Shown: positions 26,544-37,151, counted from the stretch's first letter. The stretch: DNA of 64,000 nt from Mesorhizobium sp. M2A.F.Ca.ET.046.03.2.1 (GCF_003952425.1 NZ_CP034449.1:2046001-2110000); one strand, 5' to 3'. The notes: a model not told the origin generated them from the letters alone. Translations and numbers: made by a program.

Positions 26544-29500
26544 TCACCCGGTTTCGCCAGGTCCATTAGACAAGTTGTTGGAGCGTTGTCCGCTGACCAA
26601 TACCGCTCTTTTGAGTGATGCCACGAGCTCCTCGACGCGCAATGGCTTGCTGAGGTAATCATCCATCCCTGCATCCAGATATCGCTCGCGGTCGCCCGCC
26701 ATCGCATTGGCAGTGAGAGCTACGATGTAAGGTTGGCGTTGCTCGCGGGAACCGGATGCACGGATCAGCCTTGTCGCCTTGACGCCATCCATATCCGGCA
26801 TCTCGATGTCCATCAGAATGATGTCATGCCGCCCTTCGGCATATGAGGAAATTGCCGACTGTCCGTCTCCCGCCAGCTCCGCCCTGTAACCTAGTCGCTC
26901 GAGCACCTTGAAGCCCAGCTTTCGATTGGTGGCGTTGTCATCAACCAGCAGGATGCGAAGCGGAAACTTGGCTGCCATCGCGCTATCAAGAACAGGACTC
27001 TTCGGCTGATCGGGTTTGGCGAAGCGCGTGGGAGCCCCGGCAAAGACCGCCATGAAAGCATTAAGAAGAGGCGATGGCTTGATCGGCTTGGAAAGCACCG
27101 CCGCGAAGTTGACTCCTTCCATCTCCATCTTCTTCTGTTCGGAGATGGGTACCATTGAGCTCAGCAACACCAGCGGAATGCTGCCTTTGTCACCGAGTGC
27201 GCGTATTCCCCTCGCCAGTTCAATGCCGTCCATATCGGGCATGTTCATATCGAGCACGATGACATCAAAGGTTTCGCCGTCTGCAATCATGCGAATGGCG
27301 TCAGAAGGGGACCCGGTTGCATACGGAATCATGCCCCAGGCCTGCGCCTGCAGGGACATTATGCGGCGGTTCGTTGCATTATCGTCGACAAACAGCAGTC
27401 TCCGGCCGGTCAGTTCAACCTTGGCCAGCGACATCTGAGCCCGTTTGGGAGCCGGGGCAGTTGGAGCGCGGATCGTGAAGAAGAAGGTTGTGCCCGTGCC
27501 CTCGACGCTTTCCACCCACACCTCGCCTCCCATGAGTTCTACGAGGTGCTTGCTGATCGCGAGGCCAAGTCCGGTCCCGCCGTAGCGCCGGGTCGTCGAT
27601 GCATCGACCTGGCTGAACGACTTGAACAAGCGGTCCATTCGATCCTTGGGTATGCCGATCCCCGTGTCCCGCACCGCGAACTGCAACATGCACGGGGCCG
27701 CCTGATCTTGGCTTTGTGACCCACCCGTCTCTGCGGCTCCGAGTGAAACCTTCATTGCTGAAAGTACAATTTCTCCCCGGTCGGTGAACTTGACGGCATT
27801 GTTGAGGAGATTGATTAGAACTTGCCGCAACCTGGTATTGTCCGCGACAATTCCTTCGGGGGTTCCGGGTTCCACCACATACCCCAAGTCCAGCCCCTTC
27901 TCCGCTGTTTTTGGGGCGATCAGGTCAATCGCACTCTCAAGGCATTCGCGCAGTTCAAACGGCTTGGGATCAAGCTCCAGCTTGCCGGCTTCAACCTTTG
28001 AGAAGTCCAGTATGTCATTGATGATCGTCAGAAGTGCCTCTGCGCTGCTGTTGATCGTCTCGCCGATTTCCCGTTGCTCCTGGTCGAGCTTGGTGGAGAG
28101 CAGCAAGTTGCTCATGCCGATAACGCCGTTCATGGGCGTGCGGATTTCGTGGCTCATGGTAGCTAGGAAGGTGCTCTTGGCCTCATTGGCGGCCTCGGCG
28201 GCTTCCTTGGCCTGCTGTAGCGCTAGCGACAGCTGCTTGAGCTCGGTGAACAGCTGTGCGTTGTGAAGCGCAGCACCTGCATTGGCGGCGATAGTCGAAA
28301 GCAAGCGAAGCGAGTTGTCGTTGAACATGCCCTCCCGCGCTGTGCTTTGCACGCTGATCACACCCATGGTGCCAAGCCCTGTCTTGATCGGAACGCCCAG
28401 ATAGGAAAGGGCATCCCTGCCGACGGGAGTCGCTCCGATTTCGACGCTGCGCTCGTTTACGTCCTGGTTGATGAGCAGCGGCTCGCCGGTCTCGATGATC
28501 TTGCTTGTCAGACCTTCGCCGAGGGTGAGAGTGGTGAAAGACTCGCCGAATTGGTAAGGAAAATGAATGAGGTTGGTTTTCGGGTCGAGCAGCGCCACAT
28601 ACACGATGTCGGCCTGAAAAATATCGCGCATCTGGTTGCCGATCAGCCGGATGGTGCTATCGAATTCGGCTTCCGCGATGAGCGCCTCGCTGACCTTGCT
28701 GATCGCACCCAGCTCGGCTGCCCGATCCTCGGTTTCCTTGAGCAAGCGCTGAGTTTCGTCGAACAGGCGGGCATTGGCGATGGCTACGCCCATATTGGAC
28801 GCCAGCGTCTGCAACAGGCGCAAATGACCATTATTGAAGGCGCTGGCCTGATAACTCTGTACGCTGAGGACGCCTATAGTCTTGTTACCGGCGCTGATTG
28901 GCACGCCAATATAAGAGGCAGTTCTGTCTTCTTCTTTTGGGAAATATGCGCCTAACTCCCTTCCCTCCGCTGAGGTACGAAAAACCAAGGGTTTGCCTGT
29001 TATTATTACCTTAGAAGTTACTCCTATGCCCATCGGAAATGGCTCAATAGACACATATTTATCTCTATAGTATGCGAATGGAACACGTATTAGGTTCGAC
29101 GCATCATCATGCAATAGTATTTCTGCCACCTCAGTTCCGAAGATTTCACGAACCTTGTCTCCCACGAGGCGAACGATAGTCTCAAGATTCAACGATTTCG
29201 CCATCGATTCACTTACGCTATTTAGAATAGCCAGTTCCGCGGCCCGATCCTCTGTCTCCTTGAGAAGGCGTTGGGTCTCATCGAAAAGGCGCGCGTTGGC
29301 AATCGCAACGCCCATGCTGGTTGAGAGCCCCTGCAACAAATGCATTTGAGCTTCATTGAAGGCGTTCTTCTCGTAACTTTGCACGCTGACGACGCCCAGA
29401 GTCTTGTCGGCTGCGATGATCGGAACGCCCAGATAGGATTCCGTTTCGTCCTCTTCCGTCGGCGCAAGAGCGCCCAACTCATCGGCGCGATCGTTTGAGC

Positions 29501-30848
29501 CGATAACGAGCGGTTCGCCGGACAGGATGATTTTCGAGGTCAGACCCTCGCCCATCGCAAATGGCTCAGGCTGTCGATACCCATTGTAATAAGCATAGGG
29601 GACGGTGATCAGATCGGACTTGTCATCGTGTAAAAGGATTTCTGCGACTTCAACGCTGAATATTTCGCGCAGCTTGTCTCCCACAATGCGGGTTACTGTC
29701 TTCACATTGAGCGTCTTCGCCATCGCCTCGCCGACGGAATTGAGAATAGCGAGCTCCTTCACGCGCCGATTGATTTCCTGCGCATAATAGACAAAGGCCC
29801 GAGCTAGATCCGATATCTCGTCGTTGCCTTTTGTTAGCGTCTCCAATTTCGCAGGAGGGCTCGTTTCCAGCATGGCGAGGCTCAACTTGCGAATGCGGCC
29901 GACGACCGACGCCTGCAAGTAACCAGCAATGAGTATGGCTCCAACCACCGCCAGGACGGCAATCAACGAGAGGACCCGGGCACGCGCCGTCAGCCGGCCG
30001 TCAAGTGCGCTGCGTTGATGGTCAACATCTTGAGCAATCTCTTGAGAAATGACGTCGGCGGCCGCAACCAGCTTGCCGGAGAAAAGCTCGTTGTCAGCCA
30101 ACTGGCCGCGAATATCATCGAACAAGCGGAATAGTCTGCCCTTCAGTTCCACGACGCCCCGGGGGCCCAGCAAGGCCTCTTCAAACTGCCTTGCCAAATT
30201 GGGGTCTGCCGTAGCCAGCAAGGAAATCCTTGGCCGCAGTTCATTCGCCATAGTCTGCAGCTCTTCAGGTTTGCCCGCCGTAGCAAGCCCAAGGGCCGTC
30301 GCAGTCACCTCATTCGTGAGGGCACCATGCAGGGCTAGGACGCCGTCGGCCTTTCCAGATACGGCGATGCGAAAGATACGCTGGAGCAACCCCTCCAACG
30401 CATCTTCGGTTGCAGCACGGTCGTAGAGTGTGGTGGCAAGCGTATCGAGATTCCGGAACAGTTCCGCCGTCGTCTCTTCAATCTCCGAGAGGTCCTTGCT
30501 TGTCTGCGACTTGAGTTTGCCGGTCAGCTCCTGAAGTTTTGACTGCTCCTTGAAACTGAGGAGCGAGAAGTTGAGCAAGGCATCCTGCTCCAGCCCTTTT
30601 GCGTACAGCGATGGCGCCAGGCGTGTGATTGCTTGGGCGCGCTGCCGCAGCTCGGCGGCGGTCTGGATGGCCTCGACTTGGACGTCGGCCACCGAGTCGA
30701 AGCTTTGCCGCAATTCGTTGAAGGATTGGACAGCGATGACGCTGATCGCACCGACCATTAGAGCGAGAGCGACAAGACCTATCATCGCCCGGGCGGCAAG
30801 ACCATGCCAGGGACGATGGGGCCGCTTGCCGTCGCTCGCTTCGCTCAT
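26544..30848 (-). CDS. Hybrid sensor histidine kinase with three GAF and two receiver domains
   Basis: From ATG 30848 (GGCGGGATAT upstream) the protein has 1434 residues: membrane helix at about 20-42, a helical periplasmic part of about 250 residues, a second helix at about 292-316, HAMP, three tandem GAFs (about 366-520, 538-690, 711-863), HisKA with H900 in [17 protein letters not shown], HATPase with NLLNNAVKF and DTGIGI and GGTGLGLAI, then two receivers with D1200 ([11 protein letters not shown]) and D1347 ([11 protein letters not shown]). The all-helical periplasmic domain resembles the plan of TorS, which senses through a periplasmic binding protein. No HPt is fused, and a separate HPt gene follows. 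GAF2 is AT-rich relative to the rest, suggesting a domain swapped in from another source. Confidence 0.9.
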   Translation of the reverse strand: MSEASDGKRPHRPWHGLAARAMIGLVALALMVGAISVIAVQSFNELRQSFDSVADVQVEAIQTAAELRQRAQAITRLAPSLYAKGLEQDALLNFSLLSFKEQSKLQELTGKLKSQTSKDLSEIEETTAELFRNLDTLATTLYDRAATEDALEGLLQRIFRIAVSGKADGVLALHGALTNEVTATALGLATAGKPEELQTMANELRPRISLLATADPNLARQFEEALLGPRGVVELKGRLFRLFDDIRGQLADNELFSGKLVAAADVISQEIAQDVDHQRSALDGRLTARARVLSLIAVLAVVGAILIAGYLQASVVGRIRKLSLAMLETSPPAKLETLTKGNDEISDLARAFVYYAQEINRRVKELAILNSVGEAMAKTLNVKTVTRIVGDKLREIFSVEVAEILLHDDKSDLITVPYAYYNGYRQPEPFAMGEGLTSKIILSGEPLVIGSNDRADELGALAPTEEDETESYLGVPIIAADKTLGVVSVQSYEKNAFNEAQMHLLQGLSTSMGVAIANARLFDETQRLLKETEDRAAELAILNSVSESMAKSLNLETIVRLVGDKVREIFGTEVAEILLHDDASNLIRVPFAYYRDKYVSIEPFPMGIGVTSKVIITGKPLVFRTSAEGRELGAYFPKEEDRTASYIGVPISAGNKTIGVLSVQSYQASAFNNGHLRLLQTLASNMGVAIANARLFDETQRLLKETEDRAAELGAISKVSEALIAEAEFDSTIRLIGNQMRDIFQADIVYVALLDPKTNLIHFPYQFGESFTTLTLGEGLTSKIIETGEPLLINQDVNERSVEIGATPVGRDALSYLGVPIKTGLGTMGVISVQSTAREGMFNDNSLRLLSTIAANAGAALHNAQLFTELKQLSLALQQAKEAAEAANEAKSTFLATMSHEIRTPMNGVIGMSNLLLSTKLDQEQREIGETINSSAEALLTIINDILDFSKVEAGKLELDPKPFELRECLESAIDLIAPKTAEKGLDLGYVVEPGTPEGIVADNTRLRQVLINLLNNAVKFTDRGEIVLSAMKVSLGAAETGGSQSQDQAAPCMLQFAVRDTGIGIPKDRMDRLFKSFSQVDASTTRRYGGTGLGLAISKHLVELMGGEVWVESVEGTGTTFFFTIRAPTAPAPKRAQMSLAKVELTGRRLLFVDDNATNRRIMSLQAQAWGMIPYATGSPSDAIRMIADGETFDVIVLDMNMPDMDGIELARGIRALGDKGSIPLVLLSSMVPISEQKKMEMEGVNFAAVLSKPIKPSPLLNAFMAVFAGAPTRFAKPDQPKSPVLDSAMAAKFPLRILLVDDNATNRKLGFKVLERLGYRAELAGDGQSAISSYAEGRHDIILMDIEMPDMDGVKATRLIRASGSREQRQPYIVALTANAMAGDRERYLDAGMDDYLSKPLRVEELVASLKRAVLVSGQRSNNLSNGPGETG

Positions 30849-31147
30849 ATATCCCGCCCACGCCGCTATCGTGCGTCCCAGCGGCACACCTTGTATCCCA
30901 ATCTGGAGCCGCCGGGGGAATTCGTCAATCAGGCCGTTCTTCGGGCCCACTGGCGGAGTACGCGGGCGATAGGCTCGCCACGCGTCACTCGCCGAATTGC
31001 TTTGGACGCAAAGCGCCTACGATGGTCAGCAACGGTCACACCGCGACGTGCGCACGCCCAATCTAACTGTCCGCTCGTGAAGTGTCGTAGACCGAAGCTG
31101 CCGGTCTGTTCTCGGCCCCAAAGCGGCGTCGCCCTTAGGCTTTCCCG

Positions 31148-31600
31148 TTACTTGGCCTTTGGCCCAGATGAACGCTTTTTCACGGCGCTGGTCGACGCCT
31201 TGCGCCCTAGTCCGCTAGCCTTAGCCAGCTGTGAGCGGGTTGCAGCATAGTTCGGCGCAACCATCGGGTAGTCGACGGGCAAGCCCCATTTGGTGCGGTA
31301 TTCGTCGGGCGTTAGACCGTAGTGCGTGCTCAGGTGGCGCTTGAGCGACTTGAACTTCTTTCCGTCCTCAAGGCAGACCATGTAGTCCGGCGTCACCGAC
31401 CTCTTCGGATTCACGGCGGGCGTCAGTGCAGGCTTCGGCTCTTCGAACGGCTGCCCAATCTTTGACAGCGACGCGTTCACACTCTCGATCAACTCTGGCA
31501 GTCCCGCCACCGGAACGGCATTCTTGCTGACATACGCAGACACAATATCTGCGGTCAGTTCGATCAGAGCAGCGTGAGCGTGATCGTGTTCGTCCGACAT
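31148..31600 (-). CDS. mucR: MucR/Ros-family zinc-finger regulator
   Basis: MucR proteins are alphaproteobacterial H-NS-like regulators of exopolysaccharide, motility and symbiosis genes. The 150-residue protein starts at ATG 31600 (GAGGAA upstream) and has the N-terminal oligomerisation part LIELTADIVSAYVSKNAVPV, then the Ros zinc finger YMVCLEDGKKFKSLKRHLST followed by HYGLTPDEYRTKWGLPVDYP and a basic tail. The zinc finger has a single Cys where Ros has two (VCLEDG), a variation that is common in MucR homologues. The gene is next to the recombinase module and may be one of several paralogues. Confidence 0.88.
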   Translation of the reverse strand: MSDEHDHAHAALIELTADIVSAYVSKNAVPVAGLPELIESVNASLSKIGQPFEEPKPALTPAVNPKRSVTPDYMVCLEDGKKFKSLKRHLSTHYGLTPDEYRTKWGLPVDYPMVAPNYAATRSQLAKASGLGRKASTSAVKKRSSGPKAK

Positions 31601-31842
31601 CGTGTAAAATTCCTCAGTTTTGAAACAATCGAAGCCCAACTGCTTCTTACCTGCCATTTCGCAAATAGCTAGCCGTCAAGGCACATTCGGCTGGACTTCC
31701 TTGCGCGCGCAAGCATTGGTGTGGGGAACGAAGAGGCGGTATCCATCGCCACCAAAACCAAGGTCTCTCTCCAGCCCGCCAGCCGGGCTCAAGTCAGTAC
31801 AGGCGCCGGATTGGCCGGCACTGACACTGAAGGAGAACGATC

Positions 31843-32286
31843 ATGGCAACACTCGGCACCGATCAAAGCACGGAATCCGACAACGACAAGCTTCAGATCC
31901 CGCCGGAGCCGCGTGAGCACATTTGGGACGCGCTCGAGACCCCGCCCAAGCGGGCGAAGAAGGCGAAGTCGCCCAAGAAGAGAGCTCGTGACGTTGACGC
32001 TGGTGCGGAGGCGGGACCGGCAAAGCCACCGAAGGCTGCGGCCCGCAACGAGAGCAAGCAGAGCAAATCGGACCTAGTGCTGTAGAAACTTCGCCTGGCC
32101 AAAGGCGCCACCATCGAGATGCTGAAGGAGGTCACAGGCTGGCAGGCACACTCGGTACGGGGCTTCTTGTCGGCGGTGGTCAAGAAGAAGCTTGGCCTCA
32201 ACCTGGTCAGCGATGTCGGCAAGGATGGCGTCCGCCGCTACCGCATCGATGACGGCGCGAGGGCGCCTAAGCCTCATGCGCGCTAA
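31843..32286 (+). pseudogene. DUF3489 protein gene with an in-frame amber stop
   Basis: ATG 31843 has AAGGAG upstream. The N-terminal 80 codons are a Lys/Ala/Pro-rich linker; then TAG at 32083-32085 interrupts. The same frame continues [40 protein letters not shown] and GVRRYRIDD to a TAA at 32284, which is the DUF3489 winged-helix-like domain. AAG to TAG is one substitution. The domain would be lost unless translation restarts. DUF3489 genes regularly precede a DUF2924 gene and a recombinase gene in alphaproteobacteria, as here. Confidence 0.8.
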
Positions 32287-32749
32287 GCTCGACATCGAAG
32301 CAGCGGTCGCCGCCTTAGGCGACCTCTCCCGCGAGGATCTCGCAGCCCAATGGGAGAAGATCTACAGATGCTCGCCACCGAAAGGTGTCAGGCGTGAGCT
32401 TCTGATCAGGGCAGCAGCCTGGCATCTTCAGGCAAAACGTCTCGGTGGATTTTCCACCGAGACGCGTCGCATGCTCAGGTCCGCCATAGACCGGGTCGAG
32501 AAGAAGGTCGCCGACCGTGACAGGCAACCTAGCGTTGGCACTGACGACATCAAGGTGACTGCCGCTCCAAAGCGCAAACTAGTTTTGCCAGGCGCACGGT
32601 TGGTCCGTGACTGGAACGGCAAGACCCACATCGTCGACGTGCTCGAGGATGGCTTCGTCTTTGAGGCCAAGGTTTATCCCTCGCTATCGTCGATCGCGCG
32701 CAAGATCACCGGCGCACATTGGTCCGGTCCGAGGTTCTTTGGCTTATGA
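32276..32749 (+). CDS. DUF2924 protein
   Basis: The start at ATG 32276 overlaps the DUF3489 stop by 11 bases. The 157-residue protein has the DUF2924 plan: helical N-terminus [20 protein letters not shown] with [20 protein letters not shown], and a C-terminal beta part [20 protein letters not shown] ending [20 protein letters not shown], which resembles a small nucleic-acid-binding fold. DUF2924 proteins are encoded with serine recombinases, probably as accessory or specificity factors; this is inference from synteny. It overlaps the recombinase gene by four bases. Confidence 0.85.
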   Translation: MRAKLDIEAAVAALGDLSREDLAAQWEKIYRCSPPKGVRRELLIRAAAWHLQAKRLGGFSTETRRMLRSAIDRVEKKVADRDRQPSVGTDDIKVTAAPKRKLVLPGARLVRDWNGKTHIVDVLEDGFVFEAKVYPSLSSIARKITGAHWSGPRFFGL

Positions 32750-34440
32750 GCAGCAACGCGACACGTCGCCTGCGCTGCGCGGTCTACACTCGTAAATCGA
32801 GCGAGGAAGGCCTCGATCAGGAATTCAACTCGCTCGACGCCCAGCGCGAGGCCTGTGTGGCGTTCATTGCCTCACAGGTCGGCCTTGGCTGGAAGCTCGT
32901 CCCTGATCGTTATGACGATGGTGGCATCTCAGGTGGAACGATGGAGCGCCCCGCTCTGCAGCGGCTGCTTCAAGACATTCGCGACAAAAAGATTGATGTA
33001 GTGGTCGTCTATAAGATCGACCGCCTCACCCGCTCGCTGATGGACTTTTCGAAGATCGTCGAGATCTTCGATGCCAGCTCGGCGTCATTCGTCTCTGTGA
33101 CCCAGCAGTTCAACACCACCACATCGATGGGCAGGCTGACGCTAAACGTGCTTCTGTCCTTTGCGCAGTTCGAGCGCGAGGTCACAGCCGAGCGCATCCG
33201 CGACAAAATCGCGGCATCGAAGAAGAAGGGCATGTGGATGGGCGGTGTCGTGCCGCTCGGCTATCGCGTGGAGCATCGCAAGCTAGTCATCGACGACGGC
33301 GAGGCGAAGATCGTTCGGCTTCTCTTCAAGCGCTACCTTGTGCTGAAGTCAGTGCGCGACCTTGCTGACGAAGCGGCGCGGGACAGTCTCACGACGCGCA
33401 CCCGCGAGCGCCAGGATGGGACCCTTGCTGTGACGATGCCGTTCGGCCGCGGCAATCTTTATCACCTGCTCTCGAATCCCATCTACATAGGCAAGATCAA
33501 GCACAAGGATCAGGTCCACGACGGCGAGCACGAGCCGATCATCGCAGGCCCGGTGTTCAAAGAGGCGCTGGCGCTCCTGGCGTCTCAAGCACCACGCCGG
33601 AGGAGCAAATCGAACGTCACTCAGCCGCACCTTCTCACCGGACTTCTCTTTGACGAACATGGCGAGAACCTTCGATCGGTGCATGCCAACAAGCGAGGCG
33701 TTCGCTATCGCTATTATGTCTCAAAACAGTTTGTTGATCAGCGGCGCCGCAGCTCCGACGGATGGCGTCTTCCTGCCGATGCAGTTGAATCAGTCGTTGA
33801 GCTTCAGCTGAATCGTATTCTCAGCGATCACAGCCAAATCGCTGATTTGATTCGGCGTTGGGGAGGTCCCGGCGAGATTCAATACGCGATGAGCCGCGCG
33901 GCTGAAGTCAGGACTGCCTGGAGCTTCGAGACTGCCGACGCTAAGCGATCGCTTTTTCAGAAACTCGCTCGCCGCATCGCACTTGGTCAGAAGGCATTGA
34001 CCGTCGACATTGATTGCCGGGGACTATCCGAACATCTGCTCGATAGGGCTTTGCCATCCGACGGCGGCGCTGAAACGCTGTCGATCACATGCCCATTTGA
34101 AATCAAGCGACGCGGCGTCGAGATGCGCATCGTACTAACCGATCCCTCGTCCAACGGCTCGGAGCCGGATGCAGCGTTGATCGACGTGGTCTATCGCTCT
34201 CAGCTTTATCTCCATCAACTCACCGATGGCTCGGGTCGAAGCCTGACGGAGATCGCCAGCTTGAACGCGACCACCGTCTCTGAGGTGAGCAGGCTGCTGC
34301 CGCTGGCGTTTCTCTCGCCGAAGATCGTGTCGAAGATTATCGCCGGCATCCAGCCAGTCGAACTCACAGCCCATGGGCTGTCGCGCCTGTCCCGCCTTCC
34401 CCTCGCATGGTCCGATCAATCTGCCCTCCTCGGCTTCTGA
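32746..34440 (+). CDS. Large serine recombinase
   Basis: The resolvase/invertase catalytic domain occupies about residues 10-150: RCAVYTRKSSEEGLDQEFNS with nucleophile S18, YDDGGISGGTMERPALQRLL, VVYKIDRLTRSLMDF and FEREVTAERIRDKIAASKKK. Then a recombinase domain (LVLKSVRDLADEAARDSL) and a zinc-ribbon-like segment follow, ending in a Leu-rich helix-turn-helix C-terminus. At 564 residues it fits the large serine recombinases of mobile islands. It is the last gene of the DUF3489-DUF2924 module. About 200 bases past its end lies one copy of the direct repeat at 34642. Confidence 0.9.
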   Translation: MSSNATRRLRCAVYTRKSSEEGLDQEFNSLDAQREACVAFIASQVGLGWKLVPDRYDDGGISGGTMERPALQRLLQDIRDKKIDVVVVYKIDRLTRSLMDFSKIVEIFDASSASFVSVTQQFNTTTSMGRLTLNVLLSFAQFEREVTAERIRDKIAASKKKGMWMGGVVPLGYRVEHRKLVIDDGEAKIVRLLFKRYLVLKSVRDLADEAARDSLTTRTRERQDGTLAVTMPFGRGNLYHLLSNPIYIGKIKHKDQVHDGEHEPIIAGPVFKEALALLASQAPRRRSKSNVTQPHLLTGLLFDEHGENLRSVHANKRGVRYRYYVSKQFVDQRRRSSDGWRLPADAVESVVELQLNRILSDHSQIADLIRRWGGPGEIQYAMSRAAEVRTAWSFETADAKRSLFQKLARRIALGQKALTVDIDCRGLSEHLLDRALPSDGGAETLSITCPFEIKRRGVEMRIVLTDPSSNGSEPDAALIDVVYRSQLYLHQLTDGSGRSLTEIASLNATTVSEVSRLLPLAFLSPKIVSKIIAGIQPVELTAHGLSRLSRLPLAWSDQSALLGF

Positions 34441-34641
34441 TTCCGACCATCGCCCGAGCATCGCTTTTCCAAACAGTTGGCTACGCAAATGGGGCTGCAG
34501 AGACGAAGGTCCGAAATCGAGCCATTCTAGGCCCAGACGGGGTTGTCTCAGCCAAGCGTTGCCGCAAGTGCGCCGGTAACCTACGGAAATGTCGACACTA
34601 TTCTGAGATGGTCGAAAACGCGCCAGAACTCGCAGACTGAA

Positions 34642-34765
34642 TGGTGGGCCCGGAGGGTCATCATTTCCTACAGGAAATCAATACGTTAGCGGCTGGTTCG
34701 CCAACCCGTTTCCTTCGTATGATCTCGTATGGTCTGGCGAACCTAAGGACCACGACGAGGACTAG
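34642..34765 (+). repeat. Direct repeat copy A
   Basis: This 124-bp stretch matches 47721-47843 in the same orientation at roughly 80-85 percent by eye. Each copy holds identical blocks of 19 or more bases and an inner inverted repeat GGTTCGCCA / TGGCGAACC (here 34695-34703 and 34735-34743). Similarity continues weakly beyond (CCGCAAGG...CAATGA). Possible readings are an integration-site duplication or a dispersed palindromic repeat. Confidence 0.7.
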
Positions 34766-35246
34766 CCTCCGCAAGGCAATGAACCATGCCATGCTCGGTG
34801 AGCCCATTGACGGCAGGACTGCCGCCGACTGGGGGCCTTGCCGAGAGCATCGAGCTGCCGTTCCCGACTATCGGCGTTCAACGGCTGGAGAACCCGCACG
34901 GGGAATGCGCCGCCGCCGGAGATCCCGCCGGCGCTGAAAATCGCCGTCGCAGCCGCACACAAACCGGCGCAGACAAATGGCACCGCGGAGTAAGAAAGCT
35001 GTGGCGCTACCAGTTCACGGCGCGGCTTTCAGCTAGCACACCGCTACTTTCGAGTCTCCAACTTGACGGATGGGCACTTCAACTGTCTAGCCGGCCTCGC
35101 AACGAGACGGCGCGAGGCAGGCGGACCTAGCAGTAGAACGCCGAATTCCTGGTAGCCGACCAAGCAGCTAACTTTCCAGGTTGAGAATGAGCCTCTCCGC
35201 TGCCCAACCCATAGCCCCCTCCGTCCAGCAAACTTTAGTCAACAAT

Positions 35247-35283
35247 CCATAAGATGCAAGAGTTGATTTATATCTTATAGAAT
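35247..35283 (+). promoter_or_regulatory. Candidate operator of the transketolase genes
   Basis: CCATAAGAT (35247-35255) and ATCTTATAG (35272-35280) form a near-perfect inverted repeat, and the right arm contains the TTATAGA word (35275-35281) shared with 37926-37932 and 45192-45198. It sits 34 bases before the transketolase start. Binding by the GntR protein encoded at 37152 is an inference. Confidence 0.45.
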
Positions 35284-35314
35284 GCGAGAACGCCTGTGCA
35301 ACCCGGAGGGACGA

Positions 35315-36147
35315 ATGACAGGAAATCGAACACCGCCTGACGGCGCGGCTATCGCGCTGTTGGAGCAGAGAGCGGTTCAGCTCAAAAAGAACATGCTTGT
35401 TCAAGCGCGTGGGAAGGGACAGGGATATCTTGGCCAGGGGCTCGGCATCGCCGAACTGTTTGCCGCCATGTACTTTCATGAACTCCGTTACGATCCACAG
35501 GACATGACCGATCCGGATCGTGACAGGTTCCTGGTTTCGACTGGCCATTATGCGATCGCGCTTTGGGCGGCTTTCGCTGAAATCGGCCTTATCGATCGTG
35601 CCATCCTTCCCACATACGGCGCCGATGGCGGTCAGATCGATATGACGACCTTCGACGCCGTGCTATGACCGGCGGTTCCCTGGGCCAAGGTCTTGGCGTT
35701 GCAGTGGGCATCGCGTTGGCCCACAAGCTCGATGGTCGATCGGCGCGCGTCTTCGTTGAGATCTCGGACGGAGAGGTCCAGGAAGGATCGACCTGGGAAG
35801 CGGCCATGTCCGGATCGGCCTTCAAGCTCGACAATCTTGTCGCCCTGGTCGACTGCAACGGCATTCAGGCCGACGGCGCGATCGTGATGGATATCGAGCC
35901 AATTGCCCAGAAATGGCGGGCATTCGGCTGGGACGTCGTTGAGATCGACGGCAACGACATGGCCCAGATCATCGACGCCCTGAGTTGGGCTCGCACCGTG
36001 AACCAGATTCCCAAGGCGGTGATTCTGAGAACGAAGCCCGGCAAGGGACTCCCGACGCTCGAGGCACGTGAAAAAGCGCACTTCATCCGCGTCGAACAAA
36101 ATGAATGGGATCTGCTGGTCCGGGAACTGGAGGACCAAAATGCTTAA
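35315..36147 (+). pseudogene. Transketolase N-terminal subunit gene, frameshifted
   Basis: Start ATG 35315 has CGGAGGGACGA upstream. The first frame has the thiamine-diphosphate-domain text LGQGLGIAELFAAMYFHELR and STGHYAIALWAAFAEIG up to GGQIDMTTFDAV, then stops at 35668; the second frame starts at ATG 35665 with MTGGSLGQGLGVAVGIAL and ends at 36147 after ISDGEVQEGSTWEAAMSGSA and VDCNGIQADG. Intact homologues have a few residues (Pro-Gly-Val-Glu type) between the two parts, so a short deletion has shifted the frame. The ATGA overlap could allow two polypeptides. In the diphosphate motif SDG replaces the usual GDG. Confidence 0.75.
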
Positions 36148-37090
36148 TTCAGACAGGAATGCTCGTGCGGACAGCGGCAAGCGCAGCATCCAGGCTCCCT
36201 TCGGCGCCGCCTTGGTGAAACTCGCCTCTGATCACGACGACATCGTCGGGCTGACCGCCGACCTTGGAAAATATACCGATATCATGCCTTTCGCTGCGGC
36301 CTTTCCGGACCGATATTTCAATGTCGGAATGGCCGAACAGAATCTGATCGCTGTAGCAGCCGGAATGGCCAAGACTGGCAAGACGCCTTTCGTCACCACC
36401 TATGGGGTCTTCGCCACACGACGTGCTTACGACTTCATCGCGGTCGCCTGCGCGCACAGCGATCTCAACGTCAAGATCTTCGGTGCGCTGCCTGGGCTGA
36501 CGACATCCTACGGCGCGTCGCATCAGGCGATCGAGGATTCTGCCTTGATGCGAGCAATCCCCGGGCTGACCGTCATCGATCCTTGCGACGCGTCGGAAAT
36601 CATGCAGGTGGTACATGCTGCCTATGAAATGCCGGGCACAGTCTACGTCCGGCTGCAGCGCGGCAATGTGCCGATAGCCCTACCCGCAAATTACAGCTTC
36701 AAGACGGGAAAGGCGCAGATCGTCAGGACAGGTGAAGACATCGGCATCATCAGCACCGGCATTTCAACGGCGCACGCACTGGAAGCCGCTGTCCGGCTGG
36801 GGGAGGCCGGCAAATCCGCCGCTGTTCTGCACGTGCCGACGCTGAAGCCATTCGATCATGCCGCTGTGATCGAATTCGCCAAGTCTTTCGGTCGGCTGGC
36901 AACGGTGGAGAATCACGTGAAAGCGGGCGGTCTCGCCACGCAGGTCGCCGAATGCTTGTTCGACGCCGGCATCGTGAGGAACCTGCAGCGTATCGGCCTG
37001 CCCGACGCCTTCGTGGAATACGGCTCTCCTGCCTATCTCATGGACAAATATGGGATTTCCGCCACGAAAATCTTCGAAGCGCTTCGTTGA
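36140..37090 (+). CDS. Transketolase C-terminal subunit
   Basis: The 316-residue product is the pyrimidine-binding and C-terminal half of split transketolase: IVGLTADLGKYTDIMPFAAA, then YFNVGMAEQNLIAVAAGMAK with the catalytic Glu, and TTYGVFATRRAYDFIAVACA. The end carries the alpha/beta C-domain (IGIISTGISTAHALEAAVRL). It starts eight bases before the stop of the N-subunit gene. Split transketolases in catabolic operons often act on unusual ketoses or acyloins rather than in the pentose phosphate pathway. The substrate is unknown here. Confidence 0.88.
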   Translation: MLNSDRNARADSGKRSIQAPFGAALVKLASDHDDIVGLTADLGKYTDIMPFAAAFPDRYFNVGMAEQNLIAVAAGMAKTGKTPFVTTYGVFATRRAYDFIAVACAHSDLNVKIFGALPGLTTSYGASHQAIEDSALMRAIPGLTVIDPCDASEIMQVVHAAYEMPGTVYVRLQRGNVPIALPANYSFKTGKAQIVRTGEDIGIISTGISTAHALEAAVRLGEAGKSAAVLHVPTLKPFDHAAVIEFAKSFGRLATVENHVKAGGLATQVAECLFDAGIVRNLQRIGLPDAFVEYGSPAYLMDKYGISATKIFEALR

Positions 37091-37092
37091 AC

Positions 37093-37125
37093 AAAAAATG
37101 GGCGCCGATCGAGGCGCCCATTTTT
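37093..37125. terminator. Bidirectional intrinsic terminator
   Basis: AATGGGCGCC and GGCGCCCATT pair with a short GATCGA loop, flanked by a run of A on the left and T on the right, so it can stop transcripts from both sides. It lies between the convergent transketolase and GntR genes. Confidence 0.85.
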
Positions 37126-37151
37126 GAAGGCCGAAGATTGCATCGGCGACG

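Larger units (their letters stand above)
34441..35314. other. Gap after the recombinase with a repeat copy and a promoter region
   Basis: No coding frame of protein-like text was found. The stretch contains repeat copy A (34642-34765) and, near its right end, the AT-rich promoter and operator region of the transketolase genes (35240-35283). Confidence 0.55.

Noticed and set aside
36149..36616. Minus-strand frame opposite the transketolase C subunit
   Set aside because: Antisense shadow; no ribosome site and no family text.
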